This document shows, one piece after another, positions 1 to 9,610 of a stretch of DNA of 64,000 nt; within the stretch, counting starts at the first letter, position 1; the number at the start of each line of letters is the position of its first letter. The notes under the pieces were generated by a model. That model worked only from the letters and a program-made list of their open reading frames with translations, had not been told where the DNA came from and made no database searches. Both the position numbers and the translations under genes were made by a program. The stretch comes from JACRLV01 sp045863555. Lineage in GTDB: Bacteria; Planctomycetota; Phycisphaerae; UBA1845; Fen-1342. The stretch is taken from positions 1-64,000 of the forward strand of contig BTUU01000012.1 of the NCBI GenBank assembly GCA_045863555.1. Reading direction: 5' to 3'.

Positions 1-726
<726 letters not shown>

Positions 727-1000
727 GAATTCGTCGAAAAACCGGCCTCAAAGTGCCGGATATTCGTCCTGACGTTAGCTCAAACACTTCTCTTCTGCGT
801 GCGAGAGTGTTTGAAAACCCCACCCTGTGACAGGCGGGGGTGGCGGGGGAACGTTCGTAACGACGTCCAACCCGCCGATCATCCGTAAACCGGCTGAATT
901 CGCAGACAGCCGGCCACGGTCACACTCTCGCGGCATTAGGTCCACTGTTCACTTGTCAAAGAACCGCACGACTCGTCGCCGCGTCTCGCGGCGGGAGGGG
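727..1000 (-). other. 16S rRNA leader region
   Basis: No gene is visible between the 16S 5' end and the promoter candidates upstream. An 8-bp inverted repeat (CAAACACT at 781-788 pairing with AGTGTTTG at 806-813) lies about 55-85 nt upstream of the mature 5' end, where the pre-16S processing stem normally forms; its 3' partner strand would be beyond the window. A TTGACA hexamer on the minus strand (959-954) has no good -10 at normal spacing. Confidence 0.45.
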
Positions 1001-1001
1001 G

Positions 1002-1029
1002 ATAGTACCACAACCCGCGTTCGACGCAA
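1002..1029 (-). promoter_or_regulatory. rrn promoter P2 candidate
   Basis: TTGCGT (1029-1024) and TACTAT (1007-1002) on the minus strand are separated by 16 bp. An A/T-rich stretch just upstream (about 1040-1065) could act as an UP element. Together with P1 this gives a tandem promoter arrangement typical of rRNA operons. Confidence 0.5.
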
Positions 1030-1095
1030 GGGGTCTCGAAGAAATTTCCGCTGCGATTTTTCGGTCGCCGTGAAAACTGCGATACGCCCAATAAC

Positions 1096-1124
1096 TATAT
1101 AGCCCATCCCCAACCCGAATGCAA
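1096..1124 (-). promoter_or_regulatory. rrn promoter P1 candidate
   Basis: On the minus strand, TTGCAT (1124-1119) is followed after 17 bp by TATATA (1101-1096). Both hexamers and the spacing fit a housekeeping sigma promoter reading toward the 16S gene about 370 bp away. Position and strength are inferred from sequence alone. Confidence 0.55.
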
Positions 1125-1348
1125 CTCGACGACCCGCCGCCGCCCGGCCCGCCACCCGCGGCCAGACCAGCGCCATCCTCCCCAACGCGCTCCCAACCCG
1201 AGCACCCACCACTGGTTGCGCACACCGCCCCGATCTGCGCCGCCGCCGCACCCTGACCGCGCTGGACGCGATTCCCCTCCCCTGAAAGCCCGTTCAAACC
1301 CCGCCCGCCTTGCAGTTCAACCCGACTCCCCGGACAGTATCTGCCCGA

Positions 1349-4300
1349 ATGACCCGACGCGACCGCCGAGCCCTGCGTGTCTCCCTCCTCATCGGCCTCT
1401 TCGCCACGGCCGCCGTCGTCGCCACCTTCCTCTTCGGCGGCCTCGAGCGATTCGAATTCATGACGCTCGATCTCCGTTACCGCTACGCCAATTCGCAGCG
1501 CGAGGCCGGCAGAATCGTCTGCATCGACATCGACGACCCCTCCATCAGTGAAGTCGGCTGGTGGCCGTGGAGCCGCGACATCCAGGCCGCGCTCATCGCC
1601 ATCCCGGCCGAGGCCGGCGCGCAGGCGATCCTCGTCGATCTGACGTGGAGCGAACGCCAGCCCCCGCGCGTCACGACGGAGGACGAACTCGCGCTCCTCG
1701 ATTCATCGTCGACCGATGGGCAGCGCACGCTCGACTGGATCTACCCGGACAGGATCCTCGCCGCCGCGATCCGCCGCGCCGGCAACGTCTACGTGAACTA
1801 CCATTTCGCCCCCGATCTCCGCCGCAACGCGGAATTCCAGGCCGCCGTCGACGCGCTCCTCCGTGACGACGCGGCGGACGCGGAACGGCAGATCGACGCG
1901 CTGTCGCGCCGCCGCGCCGAACAGCCTCACCGCCGCGAACTCCGTCCCGAGGAAACCCGCGCCCAGGAGCACCCGCTCGACCAGGCCCGCATCGTGGCCG
2001 CGCTCCAGCGAAAACCCGCCCTCCAGGCCGCGGAGATCGCCGCGGAGCTCCGGTTGCTCCCCGCGTTCGTCTCCCAGCCGCAGATCTTCGACGCCTGCCG
2101 CGCCCTGGCGCTGGAGCGCATCGTCGCTGAGCACCTCCGGAAAAACCCCGCGGCCGTCTCGCAGCCCGCCGACCAGCTCTTCGCCGCACTCACCGCGGAA
2201 CTCCGCGTCGATCCGCTCGACCGCACGCCCGTCACCCGCGGCCTCCGCAGCGCCATCCACGCCGTCCGCAGCTACGAGGCCACCGTCCGCGACCCCCTCG
2301 CCCCGCTCGACGCCGTCCGCTCCGCCGCCGTCCGCGTCGAAGGCGTCACTCCCGCGACGTACGAAGTCGCCGCCGCCGCGCGCCGCGCGGGCTTCGCCGT
2401 CTTCGACGAACCCGATATCGACGGCGTCGTCCGCCGCACGCCGATTCTCGGCAGCCACGCCGGCCGCCTGCTCACGCAGATGGCCTTTCTCCTCGCCTGC
2501 GACCTTCTCGGTGTCGCGCCGGATGCCATCCGCGCTGTCGACGGTGGCCTCCGGCTCACGCTCCCCGACAAATCCGAGCTCTTCGTCCAGCTCGACAGCG
2601 ATCATCGCCTCATGATCCCCTGGCTCGCCGAGCCCGACTGGACGCGCCAGTTCACCCACGTCTCCGCCCGCGGCATCGTCGCCATTCAGCGCGGCCGCGA
2701 CATGCAATCCGCCAACACCGCCCTCATCCGCCAGTCGATGCGCGCGCTCCTTGACGATCCCCGGTTCGCGGCGCTTCGCGAAGACGGCCGCGTCCTGGAC
2801 GACGTCGAGCACCTGGAGCGACAGCTCGCGGAGGAGGAACTCGCGGATTCGCCCGATGTCGCCGCGCTCCGCGAACTCCTCGCCGCCGCGCGCGCCGCCG
2901 AATCAGAGTTCGCGGGAAAACTGCAACCGCTGCTCGCGTCCATCGCTTCGCAGCCCGCCTCATCTCCGTCCGCCGATACCGCTGCGGCCCTCGCGCGCAC
3001 CATCGCCCGCGCCCGCGCCGCCAATGACACGATCGAACGCGTCAACCGCGAGTCGCTCGACGAACTCCGCCGCCTCATCGCCGGAAAAATCTGCCTCATC
3101 GGCTACACCGCTACGTCTCTCGCGGACATGAAGCCCATCCCTACCAGCAAGAGCGCCGCCGGCGTCATGGCCCACGCCAACCTCCTCAACGGCATGCTCA
3201 CCCGCCGGCTCGTGTACTCCGCGTCAACGACGCTCAACGCGATCATCGCCGTCGCCTTCGGCCTCCTCGCGACCGCGCTCTGTGCCACGCTTCGCCCGCG
3301 CCTCGCCTTCTGGCTCGCCGGCCTCTTCGTCGTCGGCTACGCCGCCCTCGCCGGCGTCTCCCTCTTTCAAACCGGCTTCTACAACCTGGCCCTCACGCCC
3401 GTCTTCGCGGCCGTGCTCCTCCCCTTCATCGTCATCAGCACGTATCGCTACGTCTTCATCGACAGCGAGCGCCGCCAGCTCGCCACCGCCCTCGGCCAGT
3501 ACACCTCCCGCGAAATCGCCCGCCAGATGGCCGAAAACCCCGAGCTGTGCCGCCGCGCCGAATCGCGCGAAGTCACCGCGATGTTCACCGACCTCCGCGG
3601 CTTCACCACCATCTCCGAACGCATCGGCGCTGCCCGCACTCAGAAAGTCCTCAACGTCTGCCTCGGCCGCTTCACCGAAGTGATGCTCGTCCACGGCGCG
3701 ATGGTCAACAAGTTTATCGGCGACGGCATCTTCGCCTTCTGGAATCCCGTCATCCTTCCGCAGCCCGACCACGCCCTCCGCGCCTGCGAAACGGCCGTCG
3801 ATCTCCTCGTCGCCCTCGAAGCCCTCAAGCGCGAGCAGGCCGCCGCCCACGGCGACGACATTTACCCCGAGATCCACCTCCGCGTCGGCGTCGCCACCGG
3901 CAACGCCATCGTCGGTCCCTGCGGCTCCGAGCAGAAGTACGACTACACCTGCATCGGCGATTCCGTAAACCTCGCCGCCCGCCTCGAGTCCGCCAACAAG
4001 TTCTTCGGAACGCGGATCCTCATCGCCGGCCCCGCCCGCGAGTACGTCGGCGACCGCTTCATCTTCCGCTCGCTCGGCGGCGTCCGCGTGAAGGGAAAAC
4101 AGAACGCCGTCCCCGTCTATGAACTCCTCGGCCGCCCCGGCGAGGTCCGCGACGACATGATCGCCTACGCGGAGCGATTCGCGGCCGCCGTCGCCCGTTT
4201 CCAGGCCCGCGACTGGCGGGCGTCGCTCGACCAGTTCGACGAATGCACGAAGCTCCGCCCCGACGACCCCGCCGCCCAGGAGTACATCGACGCGACCGCC

Positions 4301-4363
4301 GGCTATATCGCCCGCCCGCCGCCGGACGACTGGCCGGGAGCGATCGAACTGGCGGAGAAATGA
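1349..4363 (+). CDS. CHASE2-domain adenylate/guanylate cyclase, membrane-bound
   Basis: A 1004-residue class III nucleotide cyclase that would make cAMP or cGMP in response to an extracytoplasmic signal. One N-terminal membrane helix (about residues 9-31) is followed by a long extracytoplasmic CHASE2-type region (about 45-610; 'IDIDDPSISEVGWWPWSR' is typical of its start) carrying an Ala/Arg-rich insert. Three closely spaced helices (about 630-720) lead into the catalytic domain (about 738-925). It has the metal-binding 'MFTDLRGFT' near 746 and 'GDGIFAFW' near 790, and 'CIGDSVNLAARLE' further on. A short TPR-like tail follows. I chose ATG 1349; an in-frame TTG at 1310 would add 13 residues with no membrane or domain content. 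It is probably transcribed alone. Confidence 0.9.
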   Translation: MTRRDRRALRVSLLIGLFATAAVVATFLFGGLERFEFMTLDLRYRYANSQREAGRIVCIDIDDPSISEVGWWPWSRDIQAALIAIPAEAGAQAILVDLTWSERQPPRVTTEDELALLDSSSTDGQRTLDWIYPDRILAAAIRRAGNVYVNYHFAPDLRRNAEFQAAVDALLRDDAADAERQIDALSRRRAEQPHRRELRPEETRAQEHPLDQARIVAALQRKPALQAAEIAAELRLLPAFVSQPQIFDACRALALERIVAEHLRKNPAAVSQPADQLFAALTAELRVDPLDRTPVTRGLRSAIHAVRSYEATVRDPLAPLDAVRSAAVRVEGVTPATYEVAAAARRAGFAVFDEPDIDGVVRRTPILGSHAGRLLTQMAFLLACDLLGVAPDAIRAVDGGLRLTLPDKSELFVQLDSDHRLMIPWLAEPDWTRQFTHVSARGIVAIQRGRDMQSANTALIRQSMRALLDDPRFAALREDGRVLDDVEHLERQLAEEELADSPDVAALRELLAAARAAESEFAGKLQPLLASIASQPASSPSADTAAALARTIARARAANDTIERVNRESLDELRRLIAGKICLIGYTATSLADMKPIPTSKSAAGVMAHANLLNGMLTRRLVYSASTTLNAIIAVAFGLLATALCATLRPRLAFWLAGLFVVGYAALAGVSLFQTGFYNLALTPVFAAVLLPFIVISTYRYVFIDSERRQLATALGQYTSREIARQMAENPELCRRAESREVTAMFTDLRGFTTISERIGAARTQKVLNVCLGRFTEVMLVHGAMVNKFIGDGIFAFWNPVILPQPDHALRACETAVDLLVALEALKREQAAAHGDDIYPEIHLRVGVATGNAIVGPCGSEQKYDYTCIGDSVNLAARLESANKFFGTRILIAGPAREYVGDRFIFRSLGGVRVKGKQNAVPVYELLGRPGEVRDDMIAYAERFAAAVARFQARDWRASLDQFDECTKLRPDDPAAQEYIDATAGYIARPPPDDWPGAIELAEK

Positions 4364-4364
4364 T

Positions 4365-4432
4365 GGTGAAAGGTGAAAAGTGAAAGGGGGGCGACCCGGC
4401 TGGCTTTCACTTTTCACCTGTCACCTTTCACC
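4365..4432. repeat. Inverted arrays of heptamer GTGAAAR repeats (possible terminator)
   Basis: Just after the cyclase stop there are three tandem heptamers, GTGAAAG/GTGAAAA/GTGAAAG. After a 17-nt loop come four complementary heptamers (CTTTCAC, TTTTCAC, CTGTCAC, CTTTCAC). The two arms can form a stem of about 20 bp with one extra heptamer on the right. It sits where a terminator would be expected but lacks a clear U-tract. Confidence 0.7.
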
Positions 4433-4519
4433 CGTTTTCCTGGAACTCCCCGCACCCCGGCCCGTCTAACCGCGTAGAAATGATGTTCCGCGAGCCCGGC
4501 CACCCTTGAGGACCCCGCC

Positions 4520-6829
4520 ATGCACGCCTCCCTGCGCGCCCTTGCCGTTTTTCTCGCCCTCCCGACCCTGACCTTCGCCCAGGAAATCGTCGAGCGCGAC
4601 CTCGCCCCAAATATCGTCGTCCCCCAGCGCCGCGTCGTGCCCATCCGCCACACCCAGCCGGTCATCATCACCGGCGTGAGCGCAAGCGTCGCCATCGTCG
4701 AGCAGGTCGCCACGACCACGCTCGACGTCTCCCTGAGCAATCCTGGCCACGCCCGCGCGGAGGCCGAAGTCCTCGTCCCCGTCCCCGACGGTGCGGTCAT
4801 CCGCGCCTTCGACTTCGAAGGAAAATCCGCCGAGCCCGCCGCCCGCATCCTCCCCAAGGAAGAGGCCCGCCGCATCTACGAACGCATCGTCAGCGCATCG
4901 CGCGACCCCGCGCTGCTCGAATTCGTCGGCTACAACGTCGTCCGCAGCGCTGTCTTCCCGGTCGAGCCCCGCGGCACGCAGAAAATCCGCCTCGTCTTCG
5001 AACAGGTTCTCGGCGGCGACGGCCCGCGCATCGACTACGAACTCATCCGCAGCCAGTCCCTCGACTTCACCATCCCCTGGTCGGTCAGCGTCCGCATCGA
5101 AAGCAAGTCGCCCGTCTCGACGGTCTACTCCCCGACGCACGAAGTCGAAACCCGCCGCGAATCGCCGAATGTCATCCACGTCTCCGCCGGCCGCACGCCC
5201 ACGCCGCCGCAGCCCGGCCAGCCGCAGCAACCCGCGCCCGCCGCGACCGGCATGCAGCCTGGCCCGTTCCGCCTCAGCTACCTCCTCGAACGCGACGGCA
5301 TGACCCCAACCCTCTATGCCTACCCCGACCCGAAAGTCGGCGGAGGCTACTTCGTGCTCCTCGTCGGCATGCCCGCCCAGACGCCCGAGGCCTCCGAGGC
5401 CGCGAAGATCCGCCGCGAACTCACGCTCGTCATCGACACCTCCGGCAGCATGGCCGGCGAGAAATTCACGCAGGCCATCTCCGCTGCCCGCCAGACCCTC
5501 CACGGCCTCGACGACGGCGAACTCTTCAACGTCATCGCCTACTGCGACACCATCTCGCCGCTCGCCTCCGCCCCGCTCGTGAAGTCGACCGCGACGATGA
5601 CGCAGGCCGAAGCCTTCCTCACCGCCCTCCGGTCCAACGGGGGCACGAACATCCACGACGCCCTCACCGAGGCCCTCCGGCCCACCGCCGTCGAAAACAC
5701 GCTCCCGCTCGTGCTCTTCCTCACCGACGGCCTGCCGACGGTCGGCCAGACCTCGGAGATCGCGATTCGCGGCGTCGTGACGAAGGCCAACCCCGCCTCG
5801 CGGCGCATTTTCCCCTTCGGCGTCGGCTTTGATGTCAACGCGCCGCTGCTCACGAAGATCGCGGCCGAGACCCGCGGCTCGCCCGTCTTCGTCCTGCCGA
5901 ATGAAGACGTCGAAGTGAAGGTCGGCCAGATCTTCCGCCGCATGAAGGGCCCGATCCTGGCCTCGCCGGAACTGCGCTTCGCCTCCGCCGGCCCGTCGGG
6001 CATCGTCCCGGTCATGGACGTCCTCCCCTCGACGCTTGCCGACGTCTTCACCGGCGACCAGATCATCGTCCTCGGCCGCTATGTCGGCGCTTCGCCGCTC
6101 TCGTGCAGCCTCACCGGCAACTTCGCGGGCAAAACCACGACCCGGAAGTTCGACCTCGCCGTCGACCAGGCCACCGTCCGTAACTCCTTCGTCCCGCGCC
6201 TCTGGGCCAGCCGCAAGATCGGCGTGCTCATCGAAGCGGTGCAGGCCCTCGGCGCCGACCGCCGCCCCGGCGAATCGCCGACGCCGCAGCACCTCGCGAA
6301 GGTGAAGGAACTGACCGACGAGATCGTTCGCCTCTCGACCGAGTTCGGCATCCTCACCGAGTACACCGCGTTCCTCGCCGAGGAGGGCAGCAACCTCGAA
6401 GCGCCGGCCCGCCTCCACGCGGCGATGGAGTCCATCAGCAGCGGCTACATGGCCCGCAGCGGCGGCCGCGGCGTCTCGCAGGGCAAGAACGAGGGCAAAT
6501 TCAAGCAGCAGGCCGCGCTCACGCTCAACAACATGTACTACGACGCCGACCAGCGCGAAGTCATCACGACGAACGTCCAGCAGCTCAGCGACAAAACGCT
6601 CTACCGCCGCGTCGGCAAGTGGATCGAGTCCGCCGTCGTCGGCCGCGAAAAGGACACCCCGGCCCGCACGGTCGCGTTCAACACGCCGGAGTTCGATGTG
6701 CTCCTGACGCAGCTCGTCACCGAAAACCGCCAGTCGCTGCTCGCGGTCTCCGGCGACGTCCTCCTCGACGTCAGCGGCGAACTCGTCCTCGTCCAGCTCC
6801 CGACGCCCCCGGCGGGCGAGCGACCGTAA
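4520..6829 (+). CDS. VIT and VWA domain secreted protein
   Basis: A 769-residue exported protein. The signal peptide (about residues 1-20, hydrophobic core ending '...LTFAQ') is followed by a VIT (vault/inter-alpha-trypsin inhibitor) domain at about 40-165, with the typical 'YERIVSASRDPALLEFVGYN' region. A linker rich in Pro/Gln leads to a von Willebrand A domain (about 295-470) with an intact MIDAS motif DTSGS near residue 305 and a 'LFLTDGLPTVG' segment. The C-terminal 200 residues resemble those of other bacterial inter-alpha-trypsin inhibitor heavy-chain-like proteins. The role is probably metal-dependent protein binding at the cell surface or periplasm; the ligand is unknown. ATG 4520 is the only start that gives a signal peptide. 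Confidence 0.88.
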   Translation: MHASLRALAVFLALPTLTFAQEIVERDLAPNIVVPQRRVVPIRHTQPVIITGVSASVAIVEQVATTTLDVSLSNPGHARAEAEVLVPVPDGAVIRAFDFEGKSAEPAARILPKEEARRIYERIVSASRDPALLEFVGYNVVRSAVFPVEPRGTQKIRLVFEQVLGGDGPRIDYELIRSQSLDFTIPWSVSVRIESKSPVSTVYSPTHEVETRRESPNVIHVSAGRTPTPPQPGQPQQPAPAATGMQPGPFRLSYLLERDGMTPTLYAYPDPKVGGGYFVLLVGMPAQTPEASEAAKIRRELTLVIDTSGSMAGEKFTQAISAARQTLHGLDDGELFNVIAYCDTISPLASAPLVKSTATMTQAEAFLTALRSNGGTNIHDALTEALRPTAVENTLPLVLFLTDGLPTVGQTSEIAIRGVVTKANPASRRIFPFGVGFDVNAPLLTKIAAETRGSPVFVLPNEDVEVKVGQIFRRMKGPILASPELRFASAGPSGIVPVMDVLPSTLADVFTGDQIIVLGRYVGASPLSCSLTGNFAGKTTTRKFDLAVDQATVRNSFVPRLWASRKIGVLIEAVQALGADRRPGESPTPQHLAKVKELTDEIVRLSTEFGILTEYTAFLAEEGSNLEAPARLHAAMESISSGYMARSGGRGVSQGKNEGKFKQQAALTLNNMYYDADQREVITTNVQQLSDKTLYRRVGKWIESAVVGREKDTPARTVAFNTPEFDVLLTQLVTENRQSLLAVSGDVLLDVSGELVLVQLPTPPAGERP

Positions 6830-6904
6830 TTTCAGGAGCGCGGCGTAAGCGGCCGCGCGGCGGCCGCTCGCCTGTATCTTGAAACCGCTCGACAGGAAGT
6901 GTGG

Positions 6905-6923
6905 AACCGGCCAATGGCCGGTT
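6905..6923. terminator. Hairpin between convergent genes
   Basis: A perfect 8-bp stem, AACCGGCC/GGCCGGTT with an AAT loop, lies between the stop of the VIT-VWA gene (6829) and the stop of the minus-strand zinc-ribbon gene (7007). No long T-run follows, so it is at best a bidirectional terminator candidate. The rest of 6830-7006 shows no gene. Confidence 0.45.
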
Positions 6924-7006
6924 TCACCTTCGAACCGCGATTCCGATCCGAGATTTTGTAGCCGCTGAGTTTTGCTGTGTCTGTCGCACCGTTACAGAGC
7001 GTGCGT

Positions 7007-7528
7007 CTAACAAGCTCGCTCGGATACAGTGACTGCTGGCCGCTCACTCTCGGTGACCGCCCCACATTCGGGACACCGCCCACTGACGTTCCCCGTCAGG
7101 TTGTAACCGCAATTGGCGCAGCAGCCAGGTTCGATTCGCCGCCGATTCCGCCGCCAGAGCCAGATCATCGGAATGCCGAACGCGAGTAGCGGCATCCAGA
7201 GGGGCACCGAGATGCCGATTGAGCCCGATCCGGTGCCCCAGCCGCTTCCGAGACGGCGCGGCCATCCACCGACGGTGGCCCATGCCTCGGCAATTTGCGC
7301 CCACGAGCTCCGCCAGGAGACAAAGACGAACGGCCACTCAGGGATCGGTTTTTCGTGAACGCCGATCCAAACGGAACCGCCGACCACCCCCGTATATGCA
7401 CCGGATTGAGAGTAGAGTCGGACACTGAAGCCGAAGGCGCAGAAGATCATCGCAACGAGCGTCAGCGTAAATGTGCTAACGAGCCCCCAGGCAAGGACTC
7501 GCCGCATGAGAGGTCGTCGTTTCGTCAT
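7007..7528 (-). CDS. Membrane protein with C-terminal zinc ribbon (CGYNLTG type)
   Basis: A 173-residue protein with a membrane helix near the N-terminus (about residues 10-32) and another near 110-127. A short basic stretch then leads to a treble-clef/zinc-ribbon tail, CANCGYNLTG...CPECG. This tail is a recurring C-terminal module in planctomycete membrane proteins; its function is not known to me. I chose the internal Met at 7528 (MTKRRPLMRR) over 7567 because the basic run then directly precedes the first helix. The gene is convergent with the VIT-VWA gene and divergent from nothing obvious. Confidence 0.75.
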   Translation of the reverse strand: MTKRRPLMRRVLAWGLVSTFTLTLVAMIFCAFGFSVRLYSQSGAYTGVVGGSVWIGVHEKPIPEWPFVFVSWRSSWAQIAEAWATVGGWPRRLGSGWGTGSGSIGISVPLWMPLLAFGIPMIWLWRRNRRRIEPGCCANCGYNLTGNVSGRCPECGAVTESERPAVTVSERAC

Positions 7529-7649
7529 GATGGCCACGGAGGCATTCCGCCCGGCCGGCGTCTTCAATCAGCCAGCACTTCTTTCTGCGCCCCAATTGGC
7601 AACGTCGCCCCACGGTTGTTGCCCCTGCCCGCTCGAACAGGCCGACACG

Positions 7650-7677
7650 TTCTGCATTCTGCATTCTTCATTCATTT
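7650..7677. repeat. Heptamer tandem repeat TTCTGCA
   Basis: Two perfect TTCTGCA copies, one TTCTTCA and one decayed TTCATTT lie end to end. The array runs over the stop codon of the minus-strand ankyrin gene, so the repeat may have supplied its stop. Similar 7-8-bp arrays occur elsewhere in the window. Confidence 0.7.
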
Positions 7678-8388
7678 CGCATGCGGCCTCCCCCTCAAAT
7701 GCGCATCCATCGCCCCCCACCCCCGCCCATGATCCGCCTCTGACTGCCGCGCTGCCGAAACCGCGTGCGGCCCGTAGCACAGCATCCGCAAAACCGCGTC
7801 CGGCCGTTGATGCCAGCTCGCCCACGCCAGCGGCGAGTCGCCATGCACGTCGCGGGCGTCAACCCGCGCCCCCGCATCCAGCAGCAGCCGAATCGCGTCG
7901 GTCGTCCCGAATGCCGCCGCCCGATGCAGCGCCGTCTCGCCCCGCGTCCGCGCATCCCGCATCAGGCACCCCGTCTCCACGCCCGGCTTGGTCGCCCGAT
8001 TCGGATCCGCCCCGGCCGCCAGCAGCACGCGCACTACGTCGTCATACGCCGGCCGGTTCGGCTTGCAGAGCGCCGCGTGCAGCGGCGTCTCGCCGGTATC
8101 CGCCAGCGGGTGGTTCGCATCCGCCCCCTGTTCGAGCAGAAACTGACAAAGCCGCCAATACCCATGAAACGCCGCCCCGTTCAGATCAAAATTGTCCCCG
8201 AGGGTCGCCAGCGCCTCGCCGTGCAGCAGCAGAAAGCGGATCGCGCTCACATCACCGTAGTACGCACACCACCGAATCAGCGCCGTCCCCGCGGCATCGA
8301 CATCCCGCGGGGAACGCCCCTCCGCGATGTGCTGGAACACGAGGTCCGTCCGACCATCCGCGATCCGCGCCATTCTGTCAGAAGCCAC
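7672..8388 (-). CDS. Ankyrin repeat protein
   Basis: A 238-residue protein made almost entirely of ankyrin repeats. Examples are 'GTALIRWCAYYGDVSAIRFL', 'GETPLHAALCK', 'GETALHRAAAFGTTDAIRLL' and 'GDSPLAWASWHQRPDAVLRM'. Ankyrin repeats mediate protein-protein contacts; no catalytic domain or signal peptide is seen, so it is probably cytoplasmic. The long open frame extends upstream to 8709, but the only good ribosome binding site (GGGAGG, 8400-8394 on the minus strand) sits five bases before a GTG at 8388. I therefore place the start there; an ATG at 8373 is the alternative. Transcribed divergently from ispD. Confidence 0.8.
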   Translation of the reverse strand: MASDRMARIADGRTDLVFQHIAEGRSPRDVDAAGTALIRWCAYYGDVSAIRFLLLHGEALATLGDNFDLNGAAFHGYWRLCQFLLEQGADANHPLADTGETPLHAALCKPNRPAYDDVVRVLLAAGADPNRATKPGVETGCLMRDARTRGETALHRAAAFGTTDAIRLLLDAGARVDARDVHGDSPLAWASWHQRPDAVLRMLCYGPHAVSAARQSEADHGRGWGAMDAHLRGRPHAK

Positions 8389-8789
8389 GTCAGCCTCCCG
8401 GCGCACGGTCGCGCGCTCATTCAACTTTGAATACCGAGTGGATTCAGCAGAAGAAACGGAGGCCGGGCCGGTCCGGTGAATGAGGCGCTCCGAAAGCGTG
8501 GTCAACCCGCGCTTCGTCGTTCGAAGTGCGGCTCGCCACAGGAGATGCCTGACCGTGACTGCGGTCCGACCTCCACGCGCAGGATACCGCGGCCGCGCGC
8601 CAGGACCAAGATGAAATTCGGCGCGAGAGGATGCGTATTTGAACTGAGTTCTCAGCCCGGTCCGGTGCAAGGTGCCCAGCAGTGGGACCGCGGCGGCACG
8701 GGTTCGCATCGTGCAGCGGGCAGCCGCGCGTGCGCCAAGCGCAGCGCGCTCGCCGGCGCGGTAAAGTGCCCCCTTTTGGAGGCCGCCGC
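8389..8789. other. Divergent intergenic region, no gene seen
   Basis: This 400-bp spacer separates the divergent ankyrin and ispD genes. It has long GC-driven open frames on both strands but none with a recognisable protein or a convincing ribosome binding site. A small palindrome (CTGAG-TT-CTCAG, about 8644-8655) is the only obvious structure. I find no clear promoter hexamers. Confidence 0.4.
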
Positions 8790-9524
8790 ATGCCCAAAGT
8801 CGCTGTCATCATCCCCGCCGCCGGCGCTGGCAAGCGCTTCGGCGGCGACGTCAAGAAACCCTTCGCCCAGATCGACAATCGCCCCGTCTTCATCCGCTCC
8901 GTCGAGCTCTTCCTCAACCGCGAAGACGTCTGCCAGGTCATCCTCGCCGTCTCGCCCGACGACTACGACGTGGTGAAAGAAAAGTACGCCGCGAACATCA
9001 TGTTCATGGGCATCCACCTCGTCCGCGGCGGCAAGGAGCGCTTCGAATCCGTCCGCCTCGCCCTCGACGCCGTCGCGCCCGAGGCCGACCTCGTCTGCAT
9101 CCACGACGCCGTCCGACCCTGCGTCCTCGAATCCTGGATCAACCTCGTCTTCGAAAAAGCCGCCGCGATGGGCGCCGCCATCCTCGCCGCCCCGATCCCC
9201 GGCACGATCAAGCGCGTCGAAAAAGACACGATCCGCGAAACCGTCTCCCGTGCCGGACTCTGGGAGGCCCAGACGCCGCAGGTTTTCAAAAAAGAGGTGA
9301 TCGTCGCCGCCTACGCGAAGCTCCCCCCCGACGCGAACCCGACCGACGACGCCCAGGTCGTCGAGTTATCCGGCCAGAAGGTGGGCATCATCGAATCCGA
9401 CCGCCGAAATCTGAAAATCACGGCCCCCGGCGACCTCAATCTCGCCGCGGCCACGCTCAAGGACATCTCGCGCGGTGCAAAAAAAGGCGGCCCGCTCGGC
9501 GCTTTTGGCGAGGCGCAATGGTAA
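8790..9524 (+). CDS. ispD: 2-C-methyl-D-erythritol 4-phosphate cytidylyltransferase
   Basis: Third step of the non-mevalonate (MEP) isoprenoid pathway: it couples CTP to methylerythritol 4-phosphate in the cytoplasm. The 244-residue protein begins with the nucleotide-binding signature 'IIPAAGAGKRFGGDVKKPF'. It also carries 'HDAVRPCV' and 'LWEAQTPQVF', then 'TDDAQVVE' and 'NLKITAPGDL', all in the usual order for IspD. Its length is near the family norm. The start at 8790 follows a strong GGAGG at about 8779-8783; the frame is open further upstream but that part resembles nothing. No other MEP gene is adjacent. Confidence 0.96.
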   Translation: MPKVAVIIPAAGAGKRFGGDVKKPFAQIDNRPVFIRSVELFLNREDVCQVILAVSPDDYDVVKEKYAANIMFMGIHLVRGGKERFESVRLALDAVAPEADLVCIHDAVRPCVLESWINLVFEKAAAMGAAILAAPIPGTIKRVEKDTIRETVSRAGLWEAQTPQVFKKEVIVAAYAKLPPDANPTDDAQVVELSGQKVGIIESDRRNLKITAPGDLNLAAATLKDISRGAKKGGPLGAFGEAQW

Positions 9525-9610
9525 TTGCCGTGCTGCGCCGATAGAATACATGGGCCTAAGGCATGCCGGGCGGCCCCGTTGGACGCCCGGGCTGCCGCGG
9601 CCGAAGCGAC

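Noticed and set aside
954..959. TTGACA hexamer upstream of 16S as a third rrn promoter
   Set aside because: No acceptable -10 at 15-19 bp spacing on the minus strand.
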